Under the pieces are notes generated by a model, which was not told the origin of the DNA, searched no databases, and saw nothing but the letters and a program-made list of their open reading frames with translations. A DNA stretch of 5,041 nucleotides from NCBI GenBank assembly GCA_002361875.1, contig DERX01000039.1:13480-18520 (forward strand). The letters run 5' to 3'. Positions within the stretch are counted from its first letter, which is position 1, and each line of letters opens with the position of its first letter. This stretch comes from Ruminococcaceae bacterium UBA3329 (GTDB lineage: Bacteria > Bacillota > Clostridia > Oscillospirales > Acutalibacteraceae). The translations under genes and the position numbers were made by a program. Below are positions 4,951 through 5,041 of this stretch, piece after piece.

Positions 4951-5008
4951 CGTAGGGAACGCATTATGCGTTCCGATGAAAATACTGCAAATTCATCCGT
5001 TCCGTACG
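4951..5008. repeat. Palindrome cluster, possible short interspersed repeat
   Basis: A near-perfect palindrome GGAACGCAT-T-ATGCGTTCC (4956-4974) is followed by GATGAA (4975-4980) and its inverted copy TTCATC (4992-4997). The outer pieces CGTAGGGAACG (4951-4961) and CGTTCCGTACG (4998-5008) are inverted copies matching at 10 of 11 bases. Two alternative folds are possible: two neighbouring hairpins or one long cruciform. No T tract follows, so it is not a terminator. The GTAGGGAACG...CGTTCC form resembles short palindromic repeats scattered between genes in gut Clostridia, from memory only. Confidence 0.5.
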
Positions 5009-5011
5009 GGT

Positions 5012-5040
5012 ACATTGAACTACAAATTTCAATTCAATGT
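5012..5040. repeat. Inverted repeat at the window edge
   Basis: ACATTGAA (5012-5019) and TTCAATGT (5033-5040) are perfect 8-base inverted copies around a 13-base AT-rich loop. It follows directly on the palindrome cluster and may be part of the same repeated element, which would then continue beyond the window. Confidence 0.45.
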
Positions 5041-5041
5041 G

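Noticed and set aside
4951..5041. CRISPR array
   Set aside because: The repeats are inverted, not direct, with no regular spacers and no cas genes.

Overview
The window looks like chromosome from a low-to-moderate GC, spore-forming Firmicute, most likely in the Clostridia (an Oscillospiraceae/Ruminococcus-type gut organism is my guess from style, not proven). The reasons are a SpoIID-type engulfment protein, a ribosomal protein L27 with the cleavable N-terminal extension together with its dedicated protease Prp, strong Shine-Dalgarno sites, a TTG start, and housekeeping promoters with TGn extended -10 elements.

Layout. A complete spoIID-like gene lies on the plus strand (79-1077). It is followed by about 500 bases (1078-1574) with no long open frame. 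This gap is nevertheless densely organised as a candidate type I toxin-antitoxin locus. On the minus strand there is a consensus promoter, a structured 5' untranslated region, a strong ribosome binding site, a 37-residue single-span membrane peptide (1194-1307) and a terminator that ends against the spoIID stop codon. On the plus strand a near-perfect promoter (TTGACA, TGn-TATAAT) drives a short RNA of about 85 nt that is complementary to the 3' part of the peptide gene and stops at a perfect 12-bp terminator inside it. The toxin mRNA also carries a leader element able to pair either with its own ribosome binding site or with its own 3' end, as in other type I toxins.

Next, on the minus strand, is the compact ribosomal operon rplU-prp-rpmA (2487 to 1575). 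It has an L21-type structured leader, TAATG stop/start overlaps between genes, and a strong terminator (1529-1556). Divergent from it, a plus-strand promoter (2646-2674) drives a two-gene signalling operon. The first gene is a response regulator with a receiver domain, a degenerate GGDEF domain and an apparently intact EAL c-di-GMP phosphodiesterase domain (2706-4373). The second is a stand-alone histidine phosphotransfer (Hpt) protein (4392-4751). The pair suggests a phosphorelay controlling c-di-GMP breakdown, with the sensor kinase encoded elsewhere.

The last 290 bases hold one clear terminator, a second terminator-like hairpin, and a cluster of palindromes (4951-5040) resembling a short interspersed repeat. 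No convincing gene was found there. All five longer genes and both downstream genes are intact; none runs off the window.
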